64,000 nt of DNA. Origin: Fibrobacter sp. UWEL. Its GTDB lineage: Bacteria; Fibrobacterota; Fibrobacteria; Fibrobacterales; Fibrobacteraceae. Shown piece by piece: positions 50,804 through 58,975 of the stretch. The first letter of the stretch is position 1. The number at the start of each line of letters is the position of its first letter. The DNA lies in NCBI RefSeq assembly GCF_900142535.1, contig NZ_FRBE01000010.1:1-64000 (forward strand). The letters run 5' to 3'. The translations under genes were made by a program, and so were the position numbers. The notes beneath the pieces were generated by a model, which was not told the origin of the DNA, ran no database searches, and saw nothing but the letters and a program-made list of their open reading frames with translations.

Positions 50804-51430
50804 ATGCCTAACGCCCTTATTTTCGATCTGGATGGAACCCTCTGGGATACTGTTGCTCCCTTGACTCTCATCTGGAATCAAGTGTTTGAGAGGAATAACA
50901 CCGGCAAGGTGATTTCCGAGGATGACCTTCGAAATGTGATGGGCAAGAACCTTCAGGAAATTGGCAGAATCTATTTTCCCGATATGGCTGAAGAACGTCG
51001 TGCAGATATTTTCTCTCAATGTGCGGTAGCCCATTGCGCTTACTTGAAAGAACACGGCGCACCCTTGTTTTTTGAAAAATCGTTTATGGAACAGCTGGCC
51101 GCAAAGTACGAATTGTTCATCGTCAGCAATTGCCCTTGCGGATACATCGAAGCTTTCCTTGAAAGTCAAAACCTGCAGAAGTGCTTCAAAGATTACGAAA
51201 TGTCCGGCCGCACTGGCAAAAGTAAAGGCGAAAACATCAAGGCTGTTATGGAACGTAATGGATGTCAAAACAGCGTCTACATCGGGGACACCGTTGGTGA
51301 CGAAACTGCCGCTCGCGCAGCCGGCATTCCCTTTATCCATGCCGCATACGGATTCGGAACTGCGGAAAATCCCGATGCTGTAATCCAGAATTTGAACGAA
51401 CTGCCAGAAATTCTAGAAAAAATCTTTTAA
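50804..51430 (+). CDS. HAD-superfamily phosphatase
   Basis: 208 residues: IFDLDGTLWDT (nucleophile Asp near residue 7), VSNCPCGYIEAFL (motif II), GKSKGENIKAVM (motif III Lys) and YIGDTVGDETAARAAGIPFI (motif IV). This is the phosphoglycolate phosphatase/beta-phosphoglucomutase-like branch, with a helical cap at residues 15-85. The precise substrate cannot be named. Confidence 0.85.
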   Translation: MPNALIFDLDGTLWDTVAPLTLIWNQVFERNNTGKVISEDDLRNVMGKNLQEIGRIYFPDMAEERRADIFSQCAVAHCAYLKEHGAPLFFEKSFMEQLAAKYELFIVSNCPCGYIEAFLESQNLQKCFKDYEMSGRTGKSKGENIKAVMERNGCQNSVYIGDTVGDETAARAAGIPFIHAAYGFGTAENPDAVIQNLNELPEILEKIF

Positions 51431-51511
51431 ATCCTAGACATTTAAAATCCTGCCCCATTTTTTTACAAACGCACTTTCCTCTTTGGATATATATTACACG
51501 CAGAGGTGTGT

Positions 51512-53566
51512 ATGGCTTTTTTCAAAAAGATGTTTTTTGGCGGTTTGGTATGTGCTCTAGCCAGCAATTCTTTTGCTGATATTGTTTATCAGGGTAAGCG
51601 TGTGCAGGCTTGGCCTAGCGACGCAATCACAAAGTTCGATAATACTCGCGGCGCATTGCGAGCTCCGGGAATGTTGCGAGCTCCCGCAGCCACTGAAAAA
51701 AGTCACTATTCCGCACCTAAGGGCAAAATCTATGGCCTTACCATGCTGGTGGATTTTTCCGACCAGCAGGCTCCTGTAACAGTTGATGAAATTTCTGATT
51801 GGCTGAATAAGGAAGGTTTCAATCGGGATGGCTGCAAGGGCTCTGTCCGCGATTATTATCTGGATGTTTCCAATGGCCAGCTGGATTTCACTAACGAAGT
51901 CTTTGGCTGGTATCGCGCTAAATATCCCAAGTCATATTACGAAGGGCTGGATGGTTATTCTGGTTCCGATGTGCTCATGAAAGAAGTGTTTGAGTACTTT
52001 GATTCTCAGGTAGATTTCTCCCGCTATGATAACGACAAGGACGGTGTGACTGAAGCTATCAACGTTGTGTATGCGGGAGCCGGCCAAACATGGGGACAGG
52101 GCTTGTGGCCTCATGCGGGTTGGTCCAACGAAAGGCGCGATGGCGTACTTTTGCAGAAACATCAGATGACCGACATGCCGGGTAAATTCTCTATCTATGT
52201 ATTCGTTCATGAAAATGGGCACATGGTTTTCGGTTGGCCAGACTTGTATTGGTATGGTGACTACTGCACCATGGGCAACCGCGCCGACGACTGGAATCCA
52301 GTAGCCATTAACGATTTCTATCGTGCGGACCAGGGATGGATTCCCTTCGAAGATGTATCCGCCAGTGACTTAGGCAAGGTCTCTACGGAAGCGGGGGAGA
52401 AGTGCTATCGCTTTAAAAATCCCAGCCGGCCGGATAAGGAAGGTTTGGTTTGGTCCTACGTGAAGAACTCTGGCCGCGATGCGGTCCTTAAGGGAAGTGG
52501 CATCTTGATGCAGCATTATGATTTTTCCATCGATGGAAATTCTGCTGCAGATGAGTTGGGCTTGCGAATCGTCCATGCAGATTCCAAGGGCAAGAATAGC
52601 GATCCGGAAAATGACCAGTGGCCTTCTCCGGGAAGCCGCTCAGGCGCATTCTTTAGCGGATCCTATAATGCATTCTCTGATGCACTCTATCCGGCAATCC
52701 GCTGGTATAGCGGCGCAGAAACTGGTTTAAAATTTACGGATGTAAGCGTTAGCGGAAGCGCGTTAAGCTTCTGCCTCGGTGGCGATTGTTCAAGCACTGC
52801 TGTCGAATCGTCAAGTTCCGTGGTCGCGCAGAGTTCCTCTTCCGTCGCTGCGACTTCTTCTTCCTCTGTTAATTCGAACTCTTCCTCTTCAATCATTCCG
52901 AACTCCTCCTCTTCTGTCATTCCGAGCGCAGTCGAGGAATCCATAAGCCTCGCGGTGCAATTGCCTATCAGCGATAATTACACTCCTGTCGTCGTTGACC
53001 TGCAGGGTACGAAAGTCGCAGAATCTCTTGGCTTAAAGCAAAGTGAAATTTCTACGAAGGCTAGCTTCTACGCCGTAGAACCTGATGGCTCTCTGAACAG
53101 CAATACCACTGGCGAGGGGACTGGCCACTGGTTTGATTCCAAGGGCACTGTTGCCGCCTGGAATACGAATGGCCCCAGCATCGTTTTCTCCAATGTGGAT
53201 TTAAGCACCATGACAACGAAGGTTGGCCATATGCCCAATCTGGTGGACGCGGGTGACAAGTTTACCGTCAAGCAGGCCTTGGTTTACGGCAGTAAGCAGG
53301 TGACCTTTGTTATTGCCATAACCATTGCGGGTGACGATGTGCCTGTGGATGATTCTTCTAGTAGCTCAAGCGATGGCACGGATACCATTCCCTCAGCAAT
53401 CGCTCTGCTGCACCAGGGCATTTTGGACATGTCAAAAACATCAATTCAGTATTTTGACATGAACGGCAATGTTCTTGGTTCCACTCCCCGTCAGGCTGGC
53501 TGTTATCTAAAGCGCGTTATGAAAAACGGAAAGGCTATCCGCCAATCCGTTGTGCGTGTGAAATAA
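51512..53566 (+). CDS. Secreted M6-type metalloprotease with DUF4859 and sorting domain
   Basis: 684 residues. Signal peptide MAFFKKMFFGGLVCALASNS; M6 (immune inhibitor A-like) protease with zinc motif HENGHMVFGWPD (His233, Glu234, His237); Ser linker with VIPNSSSSVIPSAVEES; a DUF4859 domain at about 490-610 (SFYAVEPDGSLNSN, GHWFDSKGTVAAW); a short second linker; and the C-terminal domain (IQYFDMNGNVLGS). It probably acts outside the cell on proteins. The start at 51512 is supported by AGAGG; a GTG two codons upstream is possible. Confidence 0.85.
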   Translation: MAFFKKMFFGGLVCALASNSFADIVYQGKRVQAWPSDAITKFDNTRGALRAPGMLRAPAATEKSHYSAPKGKIYGLTMLVDFSDQQAPVTVDEISDWLNKEGFNRDGCKGSVRDYYLDVSNGQLDFTNEVFGWYRAKYPKSYYEGLDGYSGSDVLMKEVFEYFDSQVDFSRYDNDKDGVTEAINVVYAGAGQTWGQGLWPHAGWSNERRDGVLLQKHQMTDMPGKFSIYVFVHENGHMVFGWPDLYWYGDYCTMGNRADDWNPVAINDFYRADQGWIPFEDVSASDLGKVSTEAGEKCYRFKNPSRPDKEGLVWSYVKNSGRDAVLKGSGILMQHYDFSIDGNSAADELGLRIVHADSKGKNSDPENDQWPSPGSRSGAFFSGSYNAFSDALYPAIRWYSGAETGLKFTDVSVSGSALSFCLGGDCSSTAVESSSSVVAQSSSSVAATSSSSVNSNSSSSIIPNSSSSVIPSAVEESISLAVQLPISDNYTPVVVDLQGTKVAESLGLKQSEISTKASFYAVEPDGSLNSNTTGEGTGHWFDSKGTVAAWNTNGPSIVFSNVDLSTMTTKVGHMPNLVDAGDKFTVKQALVYGSKQVTFVIAITIAGDDVPVDDSSSSSSDGTDTIPSAIALLHQGILDMSKTSIQYFDMNGNVLGSTPRQAGCYLKRVMKNGKAIRQSVVRVK
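52916..52942. repeat. Palindromic repeat inside the Ser linker (M6 protease)
   Basis: GTCATTCCGAGCGCAG then TCGAGGAATCC: an imperfect palindrome (ATTCCGAG / CGAGGAAT) read as VIPSAVEES. It is the relative of the 46596 element and also resembles the dispersed family at 931. Confidence 0.65.
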
Positions 53567-53568
53567 AT

Positions 53569-54150
53569 CTAGAGATGTTCTCCAAGCATCTTTTCCATCC
53601 AAATCATGTTGAACCATTCCCCGAATTTGTAACCGCAATCGTGGAAGGTACCTACCAGCGTGTAGCCTAATTTCTCATGAAACTTTTGGCTGCTCTTGTC
53701 TAGGCGAGGCACCTCAATTTTAGGCGATGCGATACATGCGTATGCGTTAAGAATGCCATGGTTTTTGAGTTCGCGCTCCAATGCGCTATAGAGGGCGCGG
53801 CCGTAACCTTTGCCATGTTCGCCCATCTTGATGTAGATGGATGTTTCTACGCAGTGGTTGTAGGCGGCGCGTGGCTTGAACACGCCCGCGTAACAATAAC
53901 CAAGAATTTCGCAGGCGGGCTCGCGCGCGGCGCAGTTTGAGTCCGCGTTGGCTTTCGCGCCATCCGCGTCGGCGATTCGTTCAATCACAAGATAGGGGAA
54001 CTTTTCCAGAGTCTTCTGAATTCGTCCTGCAAATTCCTCTACGGTAGGCACGTCATACTCGAAGGTGATGGCGGTGTTTTCTACATAGGGCTTGTAGATA
54101 GCCAGCAGCGCGGACGCATCTTCAATTTTTGCAGAACGAATGTTAATCAT
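53569..54150 (-). CDS. GNAT acetyltransferase (phosphinothricin acetyltransferase-like)
   Basis: 193 residues. MINIRSAKIEDASALLAIYKPYV, then YCYAGVFKPRAAYNHCVETSIYI and GKGYGRALYSALERELK (acetyl-CoA pyrophosphate loop), and EKLGYTLVGTFHDCGYKFGEW, identify the Pat/YncA branch of GNAT N-acetyltransferases. An extra alanine-rich piece (ADADGAKANADSNCAAREPA) sits before strand 4 and is unusual. It ends two bases after the M6 protease stop, convergent. Confidence 0.85.
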   Translation of the reverse strand: MINIRSAKIEDASALLAIYKPYVENTAITFEYDVPTVEEFAGRIQKTLEKFPYLVIERIADADGAKANADSNCAAREPACEILGYCYAGVFKPRAAYNHCVETSIYIKMGEHGKGYGRALYSALERELKNHGILNAYACIASPKIEVPRLDKSSQKFHEKLGYTLVGTFHDCGYKFGEWFNMIWMEKMLGEHL

Positions 54151-54176
54151 GGGAAATAAAATAAAAATTCTCCAAG

Positions 54177-54551
54177 CTACTTCTCAATAGGAATGATGTT
54201 TGCGTCGTCCATAAAGCTAGTAATAGGTTTTGCTTCGTACTGGATGCACATCATAATCATTTCAGCTTCGGAGGTGTTGCGCAATGCACGGACGCCTGCA
54301 GGAGCCACACGAATAATGCTGCCTTCGCTGACGAGGAACTTTTCGCCATCCACTTCGTATTCGCCCTTGCCCGAAATAATCACGTAGATTTCTTCGTGAG
54401 TCTTGTGAGTGTGATAGAAAGGAGCGTCTTCACCTGCGGCCAAGCGCTGCAAGGAGGCTTCTGCACCGGTCATTGCAAGTTCCTGGCCAAGGAAAATCTT
54501 ACCTTCTACATTATTCCAGCCGTTGAAATTCTTTACTGCATAGTTCTTCAT
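54177..54551 (-). CDS. Cupin-domain protein
   Basis: 124 residues, one cupin barrel. Metal-binding motif 1 is FYHTHKTHEEIYVIISGKGEY (His, His, Glu) and the second is weaker around the VAPAGVRALRN segment. Activity cannot be told from the sequence. It is divergent from the HxlR regulator, which is probably its controller. Ribosome binding site AAAGGA; the leader contains nested AGAGAG / CTCTCT repeats at 54590-54615. Confidence 0.8.
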   Translation of the reverse strand: MKNYAVKNFNGWNNVEGKIFLGQELAMTGAEASLQRLAAGEDAPFYHTHKTHEEIYVIISGKGEYEVDGEKFLVSEGSIIRVAPAGVRALRNTSEAEMIMMCIQYEAKPITSFMDDANIIPIEK

Positions 54552-54677
54552 ATTGAGTCCTTTTGTTATGAGTTTTGTACTTGTTTAAACTCTCTTTTAG
54601 AGAGTATCTCTCTTTAAGACACCAATAAGATAAAAAGAGGTTTTTCAAAAAACAAGAAGGCACAAAAAAGTGCCGTA

Positions 54678-54693
54678 GTTACCTTTTGGTAAC
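54678..54693. promoter_or_regulatory. Operator-like inverted repeat between cupin and HxlR genes
   Basis: GTTACC, spacer TTTT, GGTAAC is a perfect inverted repeat, followed by a further half-site CATTGGTAA. It lies midway in the 230-base divergent region and is the likely HxlR binding site. Confidence 0.5.
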
Positions 54694-54782
54694 CATTGGT
54701 AAATTCTGAAAATTTCCGCGGTTGCTTTCTGAAAAATTTTTTATTACTTTTTTAAAGTAAGTATCAAAAAGTGAGTAAAGCC

Positions 54783-55154
54783 ATGTCAAAGATTGTTCTG
54801 AAAGATGAAAACTTCCCGGATTGCCCCATTCGAAACGTATTAAGCCGCATAGGAGACAAGTGGTCGATTCTGGTTCTTTATACGCTTTCGCAACAGGATG
54901 TGAGCCGTTTTAACCAACTGCAGCGCAGCATTCCCGACATTTCCCAAAAGATGCTCACGTCCACCCTCAAGACTCTTGAGGCTGACGGAATTATCGATCG
55001 CCACGCTTATCCCGAAGTTCCCCCTCGCGTAGAATACTCCATCTCAAAGCGTGGCGAAACTCTGCTCCCCATCATCCAGGAGCTGATCACCTGGGCTTCG
55101 CAGAACATGAAAAAGATTGTAAGGAGTCGAGAAAAGGCTGTTAGTAAGGTGTAA
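54783..55154 (+). CDS. HxlR-family transcriptional regulator
   Basis: 123 residues. CPIRNVLSRIGDKWSILVLY (Cys at the usual place), RFNQLQRSIPDISQKMLTSTL and the wing YPEVPPRVEYSISKRGETLLP are the complete HxlR winged-helix pattern; the conserved Cys may sense redox or electrophile stress. The ATG at 54783 is used; a GTG at 54771 is an alternative. It is divergent from the cupin gene. A terminator follows at 55262. Confidence 0.85.
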   Translation: MSKIVLKDENFPDCPIRNVLSRIGDKWSILVLYTLSQQDVSRFNQLQRSIPDISQKMLTSTLKTLEADGIIDRHAYPEVPPRVEYSISKRGETLLPIIQELITWASQNMKKIVRSREKAVSKV

Positions 55155-55261
55155 TTTAATGAAACGTAATTCCAAGAAATTACAAATCTTTAACACTTCC
55201 CACCTTGCCAATTTTTAGACAGATTCTATACTTCATCCCGAGCGTTACGAAATGTCTCCTG

Positions 55262-55292
55262 AACACCTGATAAAAATTCAGGTGTTTTTTGT
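55262..55292 (+). terminator. Terminator after the HxlR gene
   Basis: AACACCTG, loop ATAAAAATT, CAGGTGTT, then TTTTGTTTTTT. About 110 bases after the HxlR stop codon. The rest of 55155-55388 is AT-rich with a small AGAATG/CATTCT hairpin and no gene. Confidence 0.85.
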
Positions 55293-55388
55293 TTTTTCAT
55301 AAAAAACTTCGGTTCGACCATGCCAGAATGTAAACATTCTTGCGCGGCACTCACCTTATGTTTTTTTCAAAAACTTAAAGGAGATACT

Positions 55389-56280
55389 ATGCCCAGAAAA
55401 AATCCCAATATTCTGCCACAAGATTACACCTCTTGGGTTTGCGAACTCAAGAAGCGTTATACCCAGTCGCAAATCAAGGCATCCATTGCCGTCAACGGCG
55501 AACTGATTGGTTTTTACTACAGTCTGGGACGCGATATCCAGCAGAAACAATTCCAAAATACTTATGGCAGCGGTTTCTATAAAAAACTTAGCGACGATTT
55601 GCGCCGTGAAATTCCAAATGCCAAGGGGTTTTCACCTACGACTCTGAAATATGCAGTGTATTTTTACGACTTGTACAAGGATTTTGTGGATGGACAAAAT
55701 CGTCCGCAGCTTGCGGACGATTTGGACGGTCGAAATCGTCCACAACTTGTGGACGATTTGAAGAAAATTCCTTGGGGGCATCATCGCTTTATTATTGATT
55801 CTTGCAAAGGATCTCCAAAAAAGGCTCTATTCTTTGTAAAAAAGACCATTGAAAACAACTGGTCCCGTTCCATGTTGCTCATGTTTCTTGATACGGACTT
55901 GTATGAGCGTGAGGGACGTGCCGTTACTAACTTCACCACGACTTTACCCAAGGCGCAGGGGGATTTAGCTCGTGATTTGACTCGAGACCCGTATTGCTTT
56001 GATTTTGTGGGAATTCGTGGCGATTTTGAGGAGCGGGAACTGAAAGATGCTCTGCTCAGGAATATTGAAATGTTCATGATGGAACTTGGTCGCGGAAGAC
56101 AATCCCACGCTTGGTATTTTGGTGTGCAAGGACAAGGACGAAATTCTTGCGCAGTATTCTTTGGAAGGAATAGTCAATCCCATTGCCATTTCGGAATTTG
56201 AACTGGCCAAGATTTACCCGAAGGATTTCAAGAGCAGTCTACCTTCTATCAAGGAATTGGAAGATGGATTAAGGGGATAA
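55389..56280 (+). pseudogene. Disabled YhcG/DUF1016-type nuclease gene (internal deletion and frameshift)
   Basis: The first 230 codons (from ATG 55389, ribosome binding site AAGGAG) match the YhcG/DUF1016 family: YTSWVCELKKRYTQSQIKAS, GSGFYKKLSDDL, RNIEMFMMELGRG. After GRG the family normally continues into the PD-(D/E)XK nuclease core. Here the frame shifts; the +1 frame from about 56092 gives EDNPTLGILVCKDKDEILAQ and ISEFELAKIYPKDF, the family's C-terminal end. About 60 codons of the catalytic core are missing. The original frame runs on to 56201 with unrelated residues. A small duplication (NRPQLADDL, NRPQLVDDL) lies at 55695-55757. Confidence 0.8.
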
Positions 56281-56919
56281 TTTATTGCGGCGCAGCATTT
56301 GCACCGCGGCGCAAATCCCGGCGGTGATCCCCACATATTCCAGGATTGCGATGCCCATGTTGGGGGCGGCCATTTTCCAGTTGTTGGTGTTGAACAGGTA
56401 GTAGTAAATTTGCGTGTCGTAGAACGCGAAACATCCTGCAAGAATCGCAAGAACGTAGGCTGCGTATAAAAGAATCTTGCTGGCTTTTGTTTTTGCCTTG
56501 CTGTTCAGCTTTTTAAGTGTAGCGTGAAGGTGCAAGGCGAGATGAAAACTCATGACCATATAAGCCCAGCTGGTGCTCATCAAATGGATGGTTCTCCAGC
56601 TTTGATTAAAGCGCATGGGTGACCATTCAAAAACAGCACCTGTCGCAAAAACGGAACTTGCTGCCATTAGAATCATTAGTGCAAATAAGATCCAGTCTGT
56701 GGCAGACAGCAGAATTCTTTTGGCGGTGTACTTTCCTTTGAACGTTGTTTTATAAAACCAGATGTTCAAAAGATGATGGGCAATAAACAAGATAAAAAGT
56801 GCAATCCCGGCGTATGCGTGAAACCCGAGATTACGCACAGTCCCGTGACTCATGAGGAAGATGAAATCCCCGTACATGAAACAGTCCAGGATGATTTTTA
56901 TCAGCTTAATTTTTGCCAT
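56269..56919 (-). CDS. DUF4405-like membrane protein (cytochrome b-type)
   Basis: 216 residues, five hydrophobic helices. Several His sit in membrane segments (HAYAGIALFILFIAHHLLNI, WAYMVMSFHLALHLHATL), as in cytochrome-b-like DUF4405 proteins that may bind two haems. It could pass electrons between the quinone pool and a periplasmic partner, which would suit the flavodoxin-type genes upstream. Its end overlaps the end of the nuclease pseudogene by 12 bases. It lies 15 bases after the SUMF1-flavodoxin gene and belongs to the same operon. Confidence 0.75.
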   Translation of the reverse strand: MAKIKLIKIILDCFMYGDFIFLMSHGTVRNLGFHAYAGIALFILFIAHHLLNIWFYKTTFKGKYTAKRILLSATDWILFALMILMAASSVFATGAVFEWSPMRFNQSWRTIHLMSTSWAYMVMSFHLALHLHATLKKLNSKAKTKASKILLYAAYVLAILAGCFAFYDTQIYYYLFNTNNWKMAAPNMGIAILEYVGITAGICAAVQMLRRNKLSP

Positions 56920-56934
56920 CATTAAAGTCTGCTG

Positions 56935-58317
56935 TTAAAGTCCGCTGTTTGCTAACCATTGGTCAATGCGTTTTTCCAGGTCGCTTCCGCCGCCGTAGAA
57001 AAATTCAAAAGGCAGACCCAGGTAAGAATTCTGCACCTTCTTTCCTAAGTCAGATACGCTGTCGCCGTAACGGGTGCCTCCGTGGCTAGAAAAACTAATA
57101 ATTGTTTTTCCTGAAAAATCGTAGGACTCCAAAAATGTCATCACTGGCATGGGTAAGGTCGCCCACCAGGTGGGGTAACCGAGCAATACCACGTTGTACT
57201 TTTTCATATCTGCGATTTTTGTTTTAAGAGGCGGGCGGGCTTCTGCATTCAAGTCTTTCTGGGTGACTTCGTAAATTCCGCCGCGATACGGTTTGACCAT
57301 TTCGATTTCAACAAGGTCGACGTTTGCCTTGCCGAACTTTGCCTTGAGAACTTTTGAAATGTATTTTGCGGCGCTTTCCGTGTTCCCGGAATAAGAGAAA
57401 TAGGGAATCAGGATTTTTGGATTTTTTGGAATTGTGATTGAAGCGATTTTCGCGTCGTATTTTGTTTCTACAACTCCGGTTCCCTTTTCATCGTTTCGGG
57501 CAATTCTAAAACCGAGATTCTGGTCATGATCCAGAGGATTTGTTGCGGAACGGTATGCGGAGCGAAGGTGCTTTCCGAAATCGTTGTAGGCGCCGCCTCG
57601 ATTCACTCTGTAAATACCGACTTTGTTCCCTGCTGGGTTCTTGTTGTCAGAGGTATTGTATTCTCCGTAAAAATCGAAAACCCATTCGCTGACGTTTCCG
57701 TGCATGTTGTACAGGCCGAATTTATTTGGCGCAAGGGAATTGACTGCAATGGTCTTGCCGCGATTCTGTCCGGCTTGTACATTTTCGTTTGTGTGGTGAA
57801 CGTAATTCTCTTCAATTAAATAAGGATACTCGCCCTCGTAGTTTGCGTCTTTAGGATTGTTCCAGTTTCCGGTATTGAATACGGTGGTTGTGCCGCCGCG
57901 GCAGGCGTATTCCCATTCCGCTTCTGTTAAAAGGCGGTAGCCGTTGGCTTCGCGAATCCAGGAAACATTTTTGCCGTCAATGATGTAGCTTTTTTCAAGA
58001 CCTTCTTTTTCGCTAAGGCGGTTGCAATATTCAATGGCGTCAAACCAGGTGACATTTTCTACAGGAAGATTGTCGCCTTTAAAATAGCTGGGATTTTTTC
58101 CCATTATAGACTGGAAGTCTTTCTGCGTCACTTCGTAGGCATCTGCATAAAATGAGGAAACAGAAACGTTGTGCTGTTTTTCGTCCATATTGCGCTGCCT
58201 TTCGCTGGCGGGGCTTCCCATTTTAAATGAACCTGCCGGAATCTTTACCATTTTCGCTTGGGCAATCACCGAAGCTGAAAGAACCGACACCACCATTGCT
58301 GTAAGTAACTTATTCAT
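56935..58317 (-). CDS. Formylglycine-enzyme (SUMF1)-flavodoxin fusion, exported
   Basis: 460 residues. Signal peptide MNKLLTAMVVSVLSASVIAQ; a SUMF1/FGE-sulfatase domain at about 22-275 (KIPAGSFKMGSPASE, VTWFDAIEYCNRLS, YRLLTEAEWEYACRGG, GLYNMHGNVSEWVFDFYG, NLGFRIAR); and a flavodoxin domain at about 300-460 (ILIPYFSYSGNTESAAKY phosphate loop, LLGYPTWWATLPMPV). FGE-type domains without the active Cys pair are often carbohydrate or protein-binding modules, so the first domain may be structural. The fusion is uncommon in my knowledge. MerR-type promoter at 58354-58384. Confidence 0.8.
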   Translation of the reverse strand: MNKLLTAMVVSVLSASVIAQAKMVKIPAGSFKMGSPASERQRNMDEKQHNVSVSSFYADAYEVTQKDFQSIMGKNPSYFKGDNLPVENVTWFDAIEYCNRLSEKEGLEKSYIIDGKNVSWIREANGYRLLTEAEWEYACRGGTTTVFNTGNWNNPKDANYEGEYPYLIEENYVHHTNENVQAGQNRGKTIAVNSLAPNKFGLYNMHGNVSEWVFDFYGEYNTSDNKNPAGNKVGIYRVNRGGAYNDFGKHLRSAYRSATNPLDHDQNLGFRIARNDEKGTGVVETKYDAKIASITIPKNPKILIPYFSYSGNTESAAKYISKVLKAKFGKANVDLVEIEMVKPYRGGIYEVTQKDLNAEARPPLKTKIADMKKYNVVLLGYPTWWATLPMPVMTFLESYDFSGKTIISFSSHGGTRYGDSVSDLGKKVQNSYLGLPFEFFYGGGSDLEKRIDQWLANSGL

Positions 58318-58353
58318 TGTCTTGAACCTTGGCTTTATAACTTATCAAAGTAA

Positions 58354-58384
58354 AAGATAAGACTTAGAGCCAACTCTAATGCAA
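58354..58384 (-). promoter_or_regulatory. MerR-type promoter, divergent side
   Basis: On the minus strand TTGCAT (58384-58379), a 19-base spacer and TATCTT (58359-58354). The spacer contains TTAGAG / CTCTAA arms. A 19-base spacer with a palindrome inside is the hallmark of promoters activated by MerR-family proteins. It drives the SUMF1-flavodoxin operon. Confidence 0.75.
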
Positions 58385-58435
58385 TAGTTTTTTCAACTTT
58401 TTTTGAAAAAAAATTGATTTTCTTGCGCTCACCCC

Positions 58436-58466
58436 TTGACCTAGAGTTAACTCTAGGTGTTATATT
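58436..58466 (+). promoter_or_regulatory. MerR-type promoter of the merR-flavodoxin operon
   Basis: TTGACC (58436-58441), a 19-base spacer and TATATT (58461-58466). The perfect palindrome CTAGAGTTAACTCTAG (58441-58456) lies in the spacer. Same half-site (AGAG/CTCT) as the divergent promoter 52 bases away, so one regulator probably controls both sides. Confidence 0.85.
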
Positions 58467-58489
58467 ATTGGGGTATTCAAGGAGATTTT

Positions 58490-58954
58490 ATGGGTTACTC
58501 TATTGGCGAAGTGACTGAAAAGACGGGTTTGTCGGCCCACACTTTGCGTTATTATGAAAAGGAAGGCCTGCTGCCTTTTGTTACAAAGAGCAGTTCTGGA
58601 ATTCGCGTTTACGCGGATACGGATTTGCAGTGGCTTTCCATGATTGAATGCCTCAAGAAATCGGGCTTGCAGATTAAGGAAATCCGCCAGTATATCGATT
58701 GGTATCGCAAAGGGGATTCCACCCTCAAACAGCGTCTGGATCTTTTCGTAAAACGCCGCAAGGCTGTGGAAGAAGAGATGGAACGCTTGAATGTTGTATT
58801 GAATAAGGTTCGCTTTAAGGAAGCATTGTACGCCGAAGCGTTGAAGTTAGGCAGTCTGGAAGCGGCTCACGACAAGAAGGAAATCCAGCGCTTGAAAAAG
58901 AAGCTGTTTGATTCGCCCAGCGACTTTGACAAGGTCATGCAGGAATCTGCTTAG
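58490..58954 (+). CDS. MerR-family regulator
   Basis: 154 residues. YSIGEVTEKTGLSAHTLRYYEKEGLL is a textbook MerR helix-turn-helix, followed by a wing (GIRVYADTDLQWLSMIECLK) and a long dimer coiled coil (TLKQRLDLFVKRRKAVEEEM). There is no Cys in the effector region, so it should sense a small molecule or redox partner indirectly, as in the YfmP/AdhR branch. It autoregulates through 58436-58466. Ribosome binding site AAGGAG. It leads an operon with a flavodoxin and a cupin protein. Confidence 0.9.
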   Translation: MGYSIGEVTEKTGLSAHTLRYYEKEGLLPFVTKSSSGIRVYADTDLQWLSMIECLKKSGLQIKEIRQYIDWYRKGDSTLKQRLDLFVKRRKAVEEEMERLNVVLNKVRFKEALYAEALKLGSLEAAHDKKEIQRLKKKLFDSPSDFDKVMQESA

Positions 58955-58975
58955 AGGTCACCTTAGGAGTAATAA

